Positions 23,801 to 37,299 of a DNA stretch of 64,000 nt are shown in pieces. Under the pieces are notes generated by a model. It worked only from the letters and a program-made list of their open reading frames with translations, had not been told where the DNA came from and ran no database searches. The translations under genes were made by a program, and so were the position numbers. The stretch lies in NCBI GenBank assembly GCA_037954325.1, contig JBBMNZ010000019.1, forward strand, positions 13,366,001-13,430,000, given 5' to 3'. The DNA is from Fistularia commersonii (Eukaryota; Chordata; Actinopteri; Syngnathiformes; Fistulariidae). How positions within the stretch are numbered: the stretch's first letter is position 1; each line of letters starts with the position of its first letter.

Positions 23801-26800
23801 GAGGTTTGAAAAACCTGCATGTTGATCCTGCCGCAATTGGAATTTGGAAAATACTGTACATACGTGCGGCGGAGTACCGAAAGGATCTTATAACCAATCT
23901 CATGTCAGCACTGATTTGCATTTTGTTTTCCAGCTCGACCGTGATTCGGCTTTGTTTTTTCAATGCCTGCAAATGGAATAGAGATCTGCAATGTAAGCAC
24001 TCTTTTCCTGGTGTTTTTCTTTACTCTGATAAACACAGGGGACAGCGTTCAGCTTTAAATGTTGCATTTTAGAGCAAAGGCCCTCCTGGATTGGGATGGA
24101 AATTGTGTTGGTAGTTCATTTTTTTTTTTTTTTTTTTGTTTGGTCTCTCACATCGTTCTGGAACCGAAGACAAAGTGAATTGAATGTTTTTTTTTTGATG
24201 CGGGATTTTGATGTTCAAAAACAAAATTTGGCAGGGCAGTGTCACAAGCCACACAGGAAGAATGGCCTGGTCTGAGATCCATTTTTCCAACAAGCATTAT
24301 TGCACTGACAGAGTGTGTACGACTCAGTGTATTCAGTTTGATGATTTCCGTTTTACTTTCATTCACAAAGTCATACTTTCACTTTTCTATATTTCTGCTT
24401 CCTTTGAAAAATAAGGAAGGGATCATCTGCAAAAGTGTGCACTTCATGGTTGAGCATCAGGTTGCTGCTGACCTCGGGGTACCAGTTTCGGGAACACATT
24501 TCCAAAACACAATGAGTATTTAGTCCTAGACTGTGGTCTGTTGTGTATTTATGAGTTGTACTGCTTTGTTGGAAAATGCCACCAGAGCAACAATTCATGC
24601 TACTTGGATTCAAATAATGCTGTTGTCACACACAAATTGCTTGATAGAAAAAGTTGAAAAAAATGTGAAATCAGTGAGGTTCTATACAGAACCACTGAAT
24701 AGTTTTTACTAAAAGATGACATACGTCATCGGGATGTGAGTGTAAGAACGTAGCCTTGAAAATGCCATCTCTGTCTGTAGCTTCCTGAAATAGCTCAATG
24801 ATTGAAGGAAGTACAGAAGAATGAGAGTGTTGTTGTTTTTAAATGAAAAAAATGCTAATAAATATGACCAATCCTGTGGTTGATGGTAAAGTTCACTTTG
24901 CCCTTGGTCTGAATGTTAGGTAGGTCAAAAGTGCTGGCCATCCCTGAAGGCTTCTACACCCTCCACGAGAGCCAAGAACTTTGCCCTCGACCCCAGAGGC
25001 TGAGAGAACCCAGACCAAAGTCTGTTTATGGCCCCGACATTTCATGGTGGAAAACACAAGAACCAACCTCCTCCTGCCACTTCTCTTCATCATTACGTGT
25101 CTGTTTGGCCAATATCTTTTCTTGCCAAGGTATCACCGTCTTTTCCGATTGACGCTTTCAGCCGTGCTCAGCGTTCGGGCAGCTCTTTCCGAGAATTACT
25201 GCCCATCTGTGTGTCTTTATGCGCCTTACGAGATGTTTTACATAGCTTTACATACTTTCATCCTCATGAATTTCCACCGCGGTACACCCTTCCACACTAG
25301 CGGAAAAAGCGAGGATGAATTTCTGACCAATCACACAACAGTCGTTGCTGCTGAGATCGCCGACGGACATCATTTTTGTTCTCACAGCCTTAAGTGGCCA
25401 GAGCAAAGTTCTCGTTTCTGTATGTAGATGCCTGCACTGTGCTAAACCTGGGACATCTATTTGTTACTGGATATCAGTATTCTCCCGTCCTCACTTGATT
25501 GATCGGCCTCGGTATAACCTACAATATGTCGCCGATGTCAAGAACAACATTTGCCCCGGCGTGGCTGAACCTCCTCTCAGCACTGGTCCTGCATAGCTCC
25601 AGGGGTAATACTTTTCAAAAGGCATTTATCAGCAGAAATTAGTAATAGTATTAATTTAAAAAAAACTGACATGATACAATATATTTCTGTTAATCTAACG
25701 CAGCTATTTCTTCCTCCTCCTTGCTTTAGCTGAAGCCTGTACTGCGTGTCTTTTCAAGCATTAGCATTTAGTTTGGCCTTATGCTATCAGTCTACAAAAG
25801 TTAGCTTGGATTTCACCCACAGCTTCAGCGCGACAATAACATCTGTTAACATCTTTGCAACGCTCTAGTGAAAATATTCAATTAATAACATTTATATGTA
25901 TGTACACACAGTCAAAAGTTCTGAGACAAAAGGAAAAAAAAAAGACAAAATGCCTACTTAGCTGCAACGAAAGATTAAAATGCATGTTCATTCACCGACA
26001 GGTTTAGTTTGCTGTTTTTGAGGTGATGTTCCTTGGGTCATGCCTGTATCTCCGGAGCTTCGGTCACCATCTGAGTGACTGGGTCTTTATTTCGCTCCGC
26101 TTTGATCTCGTACTTTTCGTCTCATTTTCTAGCGTAGACACAACCTGCCCGTGTACTTTTTAAAGTGCCTTAAGAGTTGTGCAGATTCAGTGACCCAACT
26201 CAGCTTGTACGTATTTAGAAGATCCATATTTACAGAAATAGCAATAATTAAAAGGTTCGAGGTTTCCCTAAGGACCTGATTTCCTGCCAAAAAATAAAAA
26301 TAAAAATAAATCAGCTTTTTGTATGTTTAGTGTTGTTAGCTTTTAGGTTACATCACTGCGTCCTGAAGCTCATCACTATTATCACTGCTGTCCTTGATGT
26401 GCGATCAATAGCATCCATACAGTTAAACCTGAATTCAAGCGATGCTTTACAGAGTCATGGTTCAATTATACCATTATTCTTGGGTTTTCTGGGTTGTGTT
26501 TTCGCAGCACTGCTGTATTGGAGTTTAATAGGAATGGCCACAGCAAACAAGCCATCACAACCGCTTACCTTTAACCGACAGCTGAGCAATCGTAAGAATG
26601 TGTGGAGACCACATCCGTCCCTTCACGGACGTGGTCAAAGGTTTGGATCTGAGAAAAAAAGCTTCGGTCGTTGCTGTTGTTTTGTACATGAAATATATAT
26701 TTAAACATCTATCTTAAAATAGCTTTCAAGAGGAATCAAAACGACTGGTTTCAGACCAGAGTCCTCACAAAGTTAGTTGTCATGAACCTGCTGCAGCTAC

Positions 26801-26956
26801 CGGTCTTCTAAAAGGTTTTGTAAAATACCTTAAGCTTAACTTGGCTTATATGTCAATAGATTAGTTAGTTGTGTTTTTTTGTTGCTGTGTCCATTCCTTT
26901 TTGTGTACACCCTCCTCTTTGTCTCACGCCCATCCCTTCATCCCATACCCCTCTAA
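20900..26956. other. Intergenic between acox3 and hisat
   Basis: Apart from the RTE-like relic at 22545-22835 I recognise nothing coding. Open frames of 60-150 codons at 24913-25600 and 26330-26704 have no family resemblance or splice context. The right-hand part (about 26.1-26.95 kb) may be the 3' UTR of hisat: a minus-strand AATAAA lies at 26086-26091, but the distance of ~870 bases leaves this open. A/T runs occur at 21573-21595 and 24118-24137. Confidence 0.55.
22545..22835 (+). mobile_element. RTE-like LINE 3' relic
   Basis: Decayed frames read like the C-terminal end of the RTE-like protein at the right edge: a RWFGHGQR-like segment, a basic GRPERR-like segment, then an IMDGGKED-like segment. 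The 3' part (GGAGGCAGGTGATTG...AAAGGGAGAAGAAG) resembles the tail near 30760. Stops and frameshifts are present. Confidence 0.55.
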
Positions 26957-29702
26957 CTACATGACATCTGACTCCACCACGCACTGCTCGGTGTATTCTT
27001 TCACCAGCTCCACGCTCAGGGTGTCGCGGCAAAACTCGGCCATGGGCTTCCACAGCGGGGGATCCAGGAACATCTGGCACATCACATGTCCCTTCAGGGT
27101 GGCGGTGTGGCGCTGCAAGTGGCACAGGAACTGCTGCTGAGCCAAATCCAGGTCTTTCCCAAACATGTCAATGTTGAGGTAATACCTAAACAAAACAGAT
27201 GTTTATCAGATCAGGAAAAAAAATCATACTTGGGTGAGAAAGTGCATAATGCTGATTAATATGCAACTAAAAACGTGGTTGGTATGACCTGGATAACGCT
27301 TGAGGCTACACCTACCGGACATGCTAAGAATGACTTTCTTCAGCGTTTGCTAAACATGAAGAAACATTAGAATGATCTTTTGAATCAATTTGTGTAGTAT
27401 CAGTTACATTTAAAGTCCTGCTGCAAAGCAACTACGGCACAATTTCTTGTCCTATCCTCCCTTCAGGTAGCGTTCCTTTTTATGGCATGTATCGGAATTT
27501 TTTGCACACATACTTACATCCACATTTCAAAGAAACACATTTGCCACAGTCAACTTTGTTTATACATATAGAGTATATACAAAGGCTTGCCCAACAATCC
27601 CAAAAAGCCAATATGTGTACAAAGATTGGTCACATGTCGTGAGATGTAACATCTGCCTATGGTTCAATTTTTAGTTAGGAATGGGGCATGAAATGGGCCA
27701 GAGAATATTTGAGTCCATATGGATCGGTAATAGAAAGAGAAAAGACAATTACCAATTGTCTCCGATTGGAACCCTGAATGGGAAGGTACAGAGGCTGGCC
27801 ACAGCAGGCTTGGACATGTCGTCCACCATCCAGTCGATGTCCTTCTTCATGAGAATGGCCATGTTACTTGGCAGAGGCTTGAATGGCTGCCAGTCTTGGA
27901 TGATGGTGGCGTTTGGAAGAACCCCCCGCATCAGGTCGGTGGTGAGATACAGCCAATTGACAGCGGCGTGATCGAGGCGCACCGGGGGAGTGGTGGAGGT
28001 AGACAGAGACTGCTGATCCTCTCTGCCCATGAAAAGATCTGCAAGGCGAACCTTGAGATCTTCAGCTCTAAAGCGCACCAGCAGAATTCCCTGCAGAAGG
28101 ACAGTAGGTGGTAGGATATTCAGCATATCACACAGACTGAAATAAAATTGGTTTTCCACTTTACAATCCTTTGAAATTAAAACAATCACAAGCAAAATCC
28201 AGGTCACAGTCAGCTGATACGGCTAAAACTGTGCAACAAATCCCATGACAATGATCTGAGTCCAGGGTGCGCAGTTTGTAAGTCATCTGATCAAACCGAT
28301 TAGACCCTCTCACAGTATGGGGGAAAAGGACTCAAGGTTATGGTAAACAGCTTTCAATCTGCTGCTGCCACTACCTGCTTGGTTATAAGACGATACTTCT
28401 CAAAGTCCTTGGGTCCAAGCTGATCATCACGGGTCAGGCGAGTCACTTTCACATCTGGGTATTTGGACTTGACAAGCTCGGAGCAGAAGCGCAGCAGGAC
28501 CCCTGCCACGCCTTTGCCCCTCTCTTGTGGGGCGACACGGAGTCCCTCTACCAACATGGTCTCCCCATCGTCAATCACACACACCGACTCCAGGGCGATC
28601 TGTCCGACAGAGGAAGGACACTATGAAATAGTCACTTTGCTCCCATTTGTACATTTCCGGCCAACATGTAACTGAGAGGATAATGCAGTATAATACTCGC
28701 AGGTCAGTACCTTAGCTAAGCATAGATGCTATGGGGCTCACTTAGGGTTGGGCAAATTAAGTGCAGGGCTCCATTTGTGAAAGATTATATTTTTTTTAAA
28801 AATGGGTGTTAAAACCCAAACATCAGAAACCCCAGGGTTTGATTAACTGCAACAGTCTCATTCATGGCGCCTTCACATTCTGCCCTTCCATCATGCAACG
28901 ATACAGCACAGACTAGTGCACCATAGGTGTACATATGCAGCAAATAAACACTTTGGCTTTCATTGGCCAAATAATGGCAAGCTGGCTAGTCTCCCCTGCT
29001 TGCCTCCCCATAAACATGTTCTCAATGAGGAGCGTGGGTTCCCCCCATCAAATAACAGGTAATACATCTTCAAGAATTTCAACAAGATCAGTTGTTTTTG
29101 CCCAGATAATACAGTAAGTACTATGACCGGGACAACCGGGAACCTCAATGGACATCATCATATTTTTACAGCTGTACATCTTTGCCCACTCAATTGGCAG
29201 TTCAATCCCCAGCTCCTCTGGACTGCATGCTGAAGTGTCCAATGAACCGCCACTTCCTCGTTGCAGCACTTTGGCTGTATAAGCACTTTGCATGGCAGCT
29301 CTGTTGCTATCTGTGTAATGCAGTGTAAAGCACTTTTGAAACCACAAGGTCACTAAAGCTGCTGTTCATGATGAAGAATATGATGCAATGAATAGTGTGT
29401 TGGTGATTCCTATGGCAATTCCATACCACTCCATTTATGTATCTTGGTGCATTTGGCAAGAACCTTAAATTTGAATATAGACTCACCACTTTCCCCTGTT
29501 TGCGTGCCAGTATGACAGTGCGGTTGGTCTCCTGCAACCAGGCAGTGTATCTGGTCGGCAGGTAGTCCAGTCCTCCATAAATGTCCTGGCTCATCGCCAT
29601 GATGTCGTCAAAGTCGTCTTCTACGGCCACGGTAAACTGCAGGCCCTCCTGGGACAGGGCCTCGGGCAGCTGGGGCATGTACAGGCTGGTGTCGATCTTC
29701 AT
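26957..29702 (-). CDS. hisat: Histidine N-acetyltransferase (GNAT family)
   Basis: Transfers acetyl from acetyl-CoA to L-histidine, making N-acetylhistidine, an abundant metabolite of fish lens and brain; the mammalian relative is NAT16. Coding exons in transcript order: 29702-29487, 28599-28375, 28090-27753, 27185-26957. All junctions are AG/GT and phases join, giving 335 residues ending in a TAG at 26959-26957. The protein resembles the tilapia enzyme along its whole length as I remember it. The N-terminal GNAT fold includes QFTVAVEDDFDDIMAMS at about 22-38 and the acetyl-CoA loop QERGKG at about 97-102, preceded by MLVEGLRV. The C-terminal half carries NATIIQDWQPFKPLPSN and MCQMFLDPPLWKPM. 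Two ATGs lie side by side (29705 and 29702); I chose the second, as in the tilapia protein. A 5' UTR acceptor CTCATCAG lies a few bases upstream. No damage is seen. Confidence 0.96.
29175..29350 (-). repeat. Decayed fish repeat in hisat intron 1
   Basis: The minus strand contains GCACTTTACACTGCATTACA-like and TCCAGAGGAGCTGGGGATTG-like blocks. These belong to the widespread fish repeat family that also leaves copies at 37085-37290. Confidence 0.45.
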
Positions 29703-29705
29703 CAT

Positions 29706-32700
29706 GAAACAACTGATGAGATATAAACGCAGGATATATAACTGTAGATGCCGCTCATCTAGAACCCTGGGAGGACGTCGCTCTCTGCTGTTCATGAGAC
29801 ACTCTAAGCCATGAAGTGTGTTGAACCATGTGTTTGTGTGCAAGAGACTCAATCCTTCCTGGAGCAAAAGGCACAGCTACATCGGTACTTGGGGGGGCTA
29901 CGTTTAACCCCCTAGTGGCAACAGGGAGAAAGTGCAGACAACTGACAAAGTATTTTACCGGTTCAACCAGATTTAAATAAAAAAACGGGTAAAATGAAAT
30001 TGTAGGGCAAGCTACTATAAAGCAGTTTTGACAGGAGGTGAGGAAAAAAAATATGAGAAGTCACATTATATTCCCGCTGCATCAAACTGTTGCTTCGTCA
30101 CAATTGTTCTCAACTACACACTTTATACACAACGGTTGCAAATAAGGACACTTTCACTGGCATTGAAACACAAGAAACCCGACCCAGTGCTGATGCAACC
30201 ATGACATGTAATGAACTAGAAATTTAACTTTTTTCAAAATCAAAGAGATATTTTAGTCGATATGTATTGATAATCTTTATTGTTTTGGTCAACGTATGGA
30301 TGAACATGATGTTTCAGTCGGTATATTGATATTTTAGAATGTTAGTGAATGAACAGATGGATTCACATTTTAGTGTACAAATGGATTCAATGATTGATGT
30401 CCTCGTGAGTGAGGAGATGAATGGAGTGGAATACTGTAATGTCTTGCACTAGCAGATTCATGTGTCCTATATTTCCTTTTTATTCCCTTCCATTCTGTTT
30501 CAGTGGGACTTCAGCTGGAAAGTAGCTCTTGCTGGAATATGGTACAATCATCTTCACTGTTGTTTTCGTGCATGGCCGTGCAGAGATAATAAAATTTCAT
30601 AATGATAAACGAAATGCATGGATTGGCATTGGTGACATGAATCGCAGAATGAGGACGACCACAGAGGAGAATTATGGATGGAGGGAAAGAGGACATGACT
30701 CTAGTTGGTGTGAGAGAAGAGGATGCAAAGGACATGGTTAGATAGAGGCAGGTGATTGGCGGTGGGTTAGATGGAGACAGGTGATTGGCTGCAGCAACCC
30801 CTTCAGAATGTGGGAAGTAGAAATATCTTTGCCGAGTACAGTCAAATTGTACACTGTGATGTTGTACTGAGGGTCAGATCAGCGGGCCTAGATTAGATTC
30901 CTTGTGTTTCAAACTCATGTCCACCTCTGGTTAACGATCCAGAATATAGAGGAAACATTCAAGGTTAATTGTGACAAAGATGTACGAATTGTCAGCCAAT
31001 CAAAGTAAGGAATTGTGGTTCTCAAAAAAGCACAGTTGAGAAGAAAACAATGTAGTCACCCCAGGAGCTACATAGAACTTTCCATCAACGTCAAGAGAGA
31101 TGTATAACTAATGAGTAACACCCAACAAAAGGGGTCTTCTGGGAAAGCGGCGGGGACAGCAAGAGAGGATGGGGCCACGCCTGAAAGAGCAGAAAAACAA
31201 GACGGGAAGAAGCGACAATGAGAACAAGAAAAAAGGATAAACGACAACAGACAGGAAGTGGACGACTAGCACCATCTTGATCCCAGTCTTATCCTGTAAA
31301 TCCGGTAAATCCATATCCTCACCCTCCAAATCCGGACACTAATGCTGCTCTTTGCAAACGTGGCAAAAACGGCCAAGGTTTGGGTTCCGTCATTGCAAGT
31401 TGGTTTCAAAAAGTCCCGCAGAACATTCATTTCAACCGCCCAGATGTGAGCGGGATGAGCGAAACGCTGTGTGTCTGGTGGCGCATCAGTGTGAGAGGGT
31501 TTGGAAATCAAAACAAAACACCAGGCCTCTGCAGAGACACAGACCAAAACAAACTTGCTTGCTGGAGGACTTCATCCTTTAATAAAGTGATACACAATGC
31601 ATCCACACATAATATGGAGCAAATGAAATCAAATAAAATGCAAATACATATCCCAATATGAGAAATAAACAGGCCATTCAAACATACACTGCCGTGTAAA
31701 GCAAGAAACAGGAGTACATACAGCAAAGAAGGTACGTACATGGGCAGAGGTAAGAAAATGGTTCGTTCCACAACATAAGGTTTGACATTAATGTACAACA
31801 CTCATTCCAACACAGTGACAGAAGTCAAAAAAGCGATGCATGCAACAGTGAACAGCACAATAGAGGTCAGTCCAATGTGGCTACCACAGGATATATGCAG
31901 CAGCCACAAAGAACAAAGGGGATCCAGCTTTGATGCAAATATATTTTCTTGGTAGTTGCTGCAGGGGTGTGACACTATTTTCCTCAAGGGTACCCGTGGC
32001 AACATTGATATTGGATCAGTGGTGCCGGATAGGGGGTTTTACTCTTCTGCGATGTACAGCAGCCTGAGACCTTGGAGATAACACTCCGGAAGTACCGGAT
32101 ACCAGGTGCAGGGTGGCGTGTAAAGGAGTGTGGTTGCTACCAGTAGTTAAAAATGAGCCTCGAGTATCAGAAAATCAATTGTTTTTATGCTATGAGTAGA
32201 AAAAATAAACTGAGAAATGTGAAAATATTACAAGTGCAGAAGGTTTTGAAGTGTACTGATAATTAAGTTATATAATGCAAGTGAAGAGCTTTAGCCCCGG
32301 CTGCTAACAGTGCTAAAGGATTCATACAGCAGCAATTAAGAAACATGTGCAGACTGTTAAACATTCATGTCATTTTTGTAATAGTTGTGAAATTTTGGCA
32401 CACATTGTGCATGCATTTGATCCTACATTGCAGTTGTAAGCTTTGTAAACAGGATTACAGAAGGTATTCCATCACCAGGATTAAACTAAGTGCGTCACGA
32501 TCATCATCAGCCAGTAAGTTTAGAGGATATGGGTTCTGGTATTTTAAGGTGAGAGGTTTGTGCACTACGTTTGACATGATCAATAAAATCACCTCAGTTC
32601 CCGTGCAAATTGTGGGAAATTTAAGGGTCAGTAAGAGGACAGTCCCTGCTCACCTGATATCCCAAAACCAAATGTTCAACTGCTTTTAACCTGTGCAAGA

Positions 32701-34960
32701 ACCTAAAGCTAAAACTGATCAGATGGGTATAATCTCTGGTATGAATGAAAACAAATGGGGTCTTCATATATCTATACCCTGCAAACGTTAGCGCGATATA
32801 CCAGGTACGCTGCACCCTGCAAGCCGTTGTTGTGGACAGACTGAACGGACACACAGCTTTGTTACTGATGATGTGTTCTTTTTGAAAGACCTGCAAGCCT
32901 ATAGTGACCAGGTTACCATTGAAAGATGAGTAAACGGAAAATGAACTGAAAAGAAAGGGGGAGACAGAAGACCTGGAACGGTGGAGCACACACCCACAGA
33001 GCCTCGCAGAGCTCCAAGCTCCAGACTGAAATGGTCACTGAGCGTAAAGGTGAAGTACGCAGTGTGCAGTCGTCTGTCCAAATAGAGACGGGACAAAAAG
33101 GAGGATTATCAAACAAGGTGGTGCTGTGAAGAACCAGCCCCAGAAAATGTGCGGGTGGAGCACAAGTGATTCAAGAAGCCTGCTGGAGTCAGCGCTGCTG
33201 AACTGGAGAACTTCAAGAGAGACGCTGCTGGTTCTTGTCTTCTTGTCCTCTGAGGCTGAAAAAAAAACGAAGGAGCGACAAGGGTACAGAAGGGACGGCC
33301 TTCAATGGCGTATCATCCCGAATCGAGAAACTCGGACAGGAAAGCCCAAAACAACAAAGCTGGATTAAAGCCCGGGAGCTTTAAGCAAAAACTAGAAACG
33401 ACCCGAGAGTATTAACATAAGATAAATAATGTTGAGGGAGGTTTGTAATTTGAATCAGAAAATCCGTCACTCACACGCTCACCTCTTGATTTGCCTGAGT
33501 TACGATGTTTAATGCACCGGATACACAAAGGCTCACAAACACAGCGGCACTGTAGCCAAAGAGTGAGCTGTTACTTGGCCGTTGGAAAACAACACTGATT
33601 AAAATGCGAGCAGGCCTGTTATGTTCTGACAGAAGGGGGTGCCATCTGTGGCATGGGATGCTCATCGGAAACCATCCGGCCGATGCAACAGCGGGAATAT
33701 TCTGTGCTTCCATTACAGACATAACAAAAAAGTCGCAGATGTCTTATCGCAGGAGTTTTCTTATAGTTTTCCGCCGACAATAAGCGTAAGCCGTCTTTTG
33801 AGTGCCATGAAGGATGGGAATGGGGGGTGGGTGGGGGTGGTTGTTTGCAAAAGCTAACACAGAAATGTTAGACATGTTCCAATAATCTATCAATGGGCCA
33901 CGTGAGCTCCTGGGGCATTTGTAGTGAAAACACTGTCTGGGCACAGCAGACACACATGCACACACATGCACACACACAGTGGACACTGGTATTTTTCCAT
34001 CCATCCAGCCCAGGACAGTCCAAGCTGACAGCCAGGGCGTCACTGTTATTTTGTTTTGCATGTCTCTCTCACACTCATTGATTCGCTCTCCTATCAACTC
34101 ACGTTTCCTTCCTCCCGGGTCGACAGTGAACTCCAAACAAATTTAAATTTGGCACGCTGGAACGACTGGCATTGAACCGACACCAAACACCCCGCTCTTG
34201 GGCTGATGCCAGTGTGACAGTGTGCATGTCCGGGCCTATTCATGTCACAGTAGCCCGATAAATGGAAAAAGCAAAACTTGCAACATGACATACCACGTGA
34301 CATTGTTGTTGAATCACTGGAAAATTCCTGTACCCTTAGCCGAACAGTACCAATCTTATTTTCTCTAAAACAACAGTTTCTCTCCCTTTTGTTTCTCCCA
34401 GAGCAGTTCACCTTCCTACGCATCAATATTAAGGCTCGGTGTATTTAAAAGAGAACATTTTTCAATTGACAAATAATTTAATAAAATAGAAGAGTGGTAG
34501 TTACGGCATTGGTCCAAATATAAGATGGCTAGTTTTCAGTTAAACAGGTCTAACATAAGGGGCATCCATAAAACTAGGTTGTACCAAGTTAGGAAGGTTA
34601 ACCAGCAACTAGATACCACAAGTTTTAATCAGGCAACATCTATCCTTCTCAGAAATAGTTTAGTCACCAAATGAGTCTGATTTCCGGCTTCTGTTTGGGT
34701 TCGGCTCAGGGACGGCTGCCGCGCATTACCACCAATCAGTGAGGACTTGAAAGCTTGAGCTTCAGTCTCACTATTTGCCGGATTGTCCCTACCTGCTCCT
34801 ATGTATCCCTAGTCGCACTCTCTGTCCCCTGTGCCATCTCTCTTTTCACTCTGGCTTTCTCGTTTCTGTCCCCTCTCCTGAGTTCTGCATTCTGAGTTCT
34901 CTCTCATTCTCTCTTCCCCTCCCTGCCTGTCAAAGTATGCCAGCATCTCTCACAAGGCCT
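29706..34960. other. Upstream of hisat; no coding gene recognised
   Basis: 5' untranslated exons of hisat and its promoter should lie here, but I could not fix them from sequence alone. One RTE-like relic is at 30645-30830. The remaining open frames (for example 31352-31661 and 32345-32989 on either strand) show no family resemblance and no consistent splice sites. Confidence 0.5.
30645..30830 (+). mobile_element. RTE-like LINE 3' relic
   Basis: The plus strand reads like the extreme C-terminus of the RTE-like protein: CGCAGAATGAGGACGACC, ATTATGGATGGAGGGAAAGA, then AGAGGCAGGTGATTGG and GCAGCAACCCCTTC, the usual 3' end. The related copy at 22700-22835 shares the GGAGGGAAAGAGGACA-like block. 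Confidence 0.55.
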
Positions 34961-34969
34961 CTTGTTCTT

Positions 34970-35370
34970 GACCGGGCCCACTCCTCGAGTTTCCTGTTTT
35001 GTTTGCTGATGCTCCCCGCTTTGCCTACTGGTTCTGTCTGGGCCCACCTCCTCAAGTTTTCAATCCTGAACTCGACAGTGCACTTCCACCTGGCCTTCTG
35101 GCCACAACCGTGCCCCCTGTTTTGATTGCTGGCACTTCCCTGTCTTGTCTTCCGGTTCTGTGCAAGCCTCCCAACTCGAATTTTGGATGCATGCACCCTT
35201 CCACCTCGCCTCCTGACCAGACCCCTCCTCAAGTTTGTTTTAATTGCCCGTGCCTCCCCCACCTGGCCTTCCGGTTCCTTCCGGGCCGGCCCCCTTACAA
35301 ACTCTGCTCTGGCCCCGACCGGGCAAGTGCCCTCTCGCCTGGCCCCTCCTTGAGCTCACCTGCTGCCAGT
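34970..35370. repeat. Degenerate ~60-bp tandem repeat (minisatellite)
   Basis: Units opening with GGGCCCACTCCTCGAGTTT (34974), GGGCCCACCTCCTCAAGTTT (35040), ACCCCTCCTCAAGTTTG (35220) and GGCCCCTCCTTGAGCTC (35340) recur with weaker units between, at steps of roughly 55-66 bp. Each unit contains a CTGG-CTTCCGGTTCTGT-like part. Long open frames on both strands here follow from the repeat and are not genes. Confidence 0.65.
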
Positions 35371-36411
35371 ACCTCAGTGGGTCGCGGCACCGGTGTTCTT
35401 CCAGTGCTAAAGTCACACCAATAGAAAGTTGTTCACCTGCTGCTGAAATCACACCTTAAACTCTTCGCCTGCTGAAGAAACCAGTGCTCCCCCAGGGCTG
35501 TCTCCAGATGGTCCACTGGCTGTTCGTCTGCTGCCAGACCCTCTGTGAATTTTGGTAGTCTTCCCAGCACAGACTCCATACCCCTCGACACTGAACTGCA
35601 GGCCTCTAAACCCTTTCCCTGTTTGGTGCGCAGTCTTGCAAAGCGTGGGGTTCCAAGATGCAAACTATAACGGCTTCACCTTTGGCCAACGAATCATTAC
35701 CCATTAACTTATTCAGGGATGAGTTAGGCCACATAGAGCTATGCGGGCACAATGTCTGGCACGGCAATAAATGATGAAGAGAAGTTTCAAGAGCATTTGA
35801 GCAGCAAGAGCAACATTTCTCCTGGTTCCCTTTGCTCTGATTGGGCAACTGTATCCACAGAGGGATGGACATGCACTAGAACTGTGATTGAAATGATCCA
35901 GTGACATTAGAATTCAAACCATAGAAAACAGAAGGAATAGAATGGGAATAAAAGTAATGCGTGGACCAGGGAGTCTGGGGAAAGACTGCAACCTGAAGTA
36001 TCCACTGCGACAGTCAGTCAGTTCCAGGACAAGTCATTCTTACTCAAGACCTGAATGCCCCTTAAATATCTGTCTTCATCTAGCACTGGTAACACTAAAG
36101 TTACTCAGAATTATTCTAGTAATAAAGACAAGGTCTTTGGAAAAGGAAGGCTCATCTTATATTCGGACCAATGAGATGCTATAATGACCACAAAAAGTAT
36201 GAGTGAGTCTTTACAACATCTGTCTTTTCATGTCTTTACATGAAAAAAGACCGGTATTGTCCCGTAATAACGCTTGTTGAAGAGACAGCAGTGTGACACT
36301 AGCCATGTTTCCATCAAAGTACTTTTGGGATATCACGTCAGAAAGAAAATATGTCCTCAACTGCATAAAAATATAAGCTTTTTGCAAAGAGCTGACCTCA
36401 GCAGGGGATGC

Positions 36412-36615
36412 ATTTGAACTTCATATTCTCCTTTCAGCTTTTACCTTCAGGGTTCGCTAATTCCACAGCAAATCAATCTTCTCCATCTAACCCTATTCTC
36501 TGTATCCTCTCTCACACCAACTACCTGCATATACTTTCTCACTACGTCCATAAATCTTCTCTTTGGTCTTCCTCAAGACCTCCTGCCTGGCAACTCCAAT
36601 TTCAAGGGGATATAT
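36412..36615 (-). mobile_element. RTE-like LINE 3' relic
   Basis: Shares, in the same order, CATCTAACCCTATTCTCTGT, TCCTCTCTCACACCAACTAC, CTCACTACGTCCATAAATCT and TCTTTGGTCTTCCTCAAGAC with 61180-61290, which is the antisense 3' end of the RTE-like LINE. Confidence 0.75.
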
Positions 36616-36701
36616 TTAAACGCTGAAAAGTATGTTTAGAAGATTCCAAGAAACTAGTATCTCAGATGGATCCTGGACACAAGAGATGGTCTGCACCTGG
36701 G

Positions 36702-37032
36702 CCCCGTTTGAACGACAACGCTCCATTTTGGTTTTCTGTTGCCATTTCCAAGTGGTTCCGCATGCAGACATTGACATTTGGAAGACGATCTCCATAGAGA
36801 CTTTAGGAAACAGCAGAAATGCTGTAGCACACACGCCAGGTGAGTGTAAACATCAACAAAGGAGAGCACCGGAGTATTTGTATGCACCGTGGTGTTCAAA
36901 GGGCTGGGTTTGTGGAGGCATCAAATCTGTCCGCTCTGGAGTACTGGAACTGGAAACTTGGTTCACGTGTAGACAGATGCAGCAAAAGTTATGCGTCCTC
37001 ACCCAAAAACGTTGTCCTGTAAATGGGGCCTT
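36702..37032. mobile_element. Unclassified inverted-repeat DNA element, copy A
   Basis: The left end GGCCCCGTTTGAACGACAAC and the reverse complement of the right end, GGCCCCATTTACAGGACAAC, are alike. The inside holds GTGAGTGTAAACATCAACAA...AGTATTTGTATGCACC, matched at 41018-41060 (copy B) and, inverted, at about 45785-45825 (copy C). No transposase frame is seen. Superfamily and target duplication are not determined. Confidence 0.55.
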
Positions 37033-37084
37033 ACAGAGCACTTTCATCGCCTTGCTGTTTTCAAGCTCAAGGTGCTTTGTTACA

Positions 37085-37290
37085 GCACATAAGATTCACC
37101 CATTCACACACAGGCCCACACCACTGTGGTAGAGGTGCAGTGCAAGGTGCCAACCAGATCATCAATAGCAACTGGGGTTCAGCGTCTTGCCCAAGGACAT
37201 GAGGCATGTAGAAAAGAGGAGCTGGGAATCCAATGACCAACCTTCCAATTTGAGGAACGCCCTATCAACTAAGCAATAGCCGCCTTCCCG
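37085..37290 (+). repeat. Fish interspersed repeat copy
   Basis: Contains, in the usual order, GATTCACCCATTCACACACA, TGCAAGGTGCCAACCAGATC, GGGTTCAGCGTCTTGCCCAA, AAGGACATGAGGCA and a CTATCAACTAAGCAATAGCC tail. Related to the second half of 20250-20390. Confidence 0.65.
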
Positions 37291-37299
37291 CGAAAAGAG

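Noticed and set aside
26330..26704. 124-codon plus-strand frame with a hydrophobic segment
   Set aside because: No recognisable family, no splice context, and it is antisense to the probable 3' UTR of hisat.
34930..35424. Overlapping 110-141 codon frames on both strands
   Set aside because: They arise from the degenerate ~60-bp tandem repeat, which stays open in several phases.
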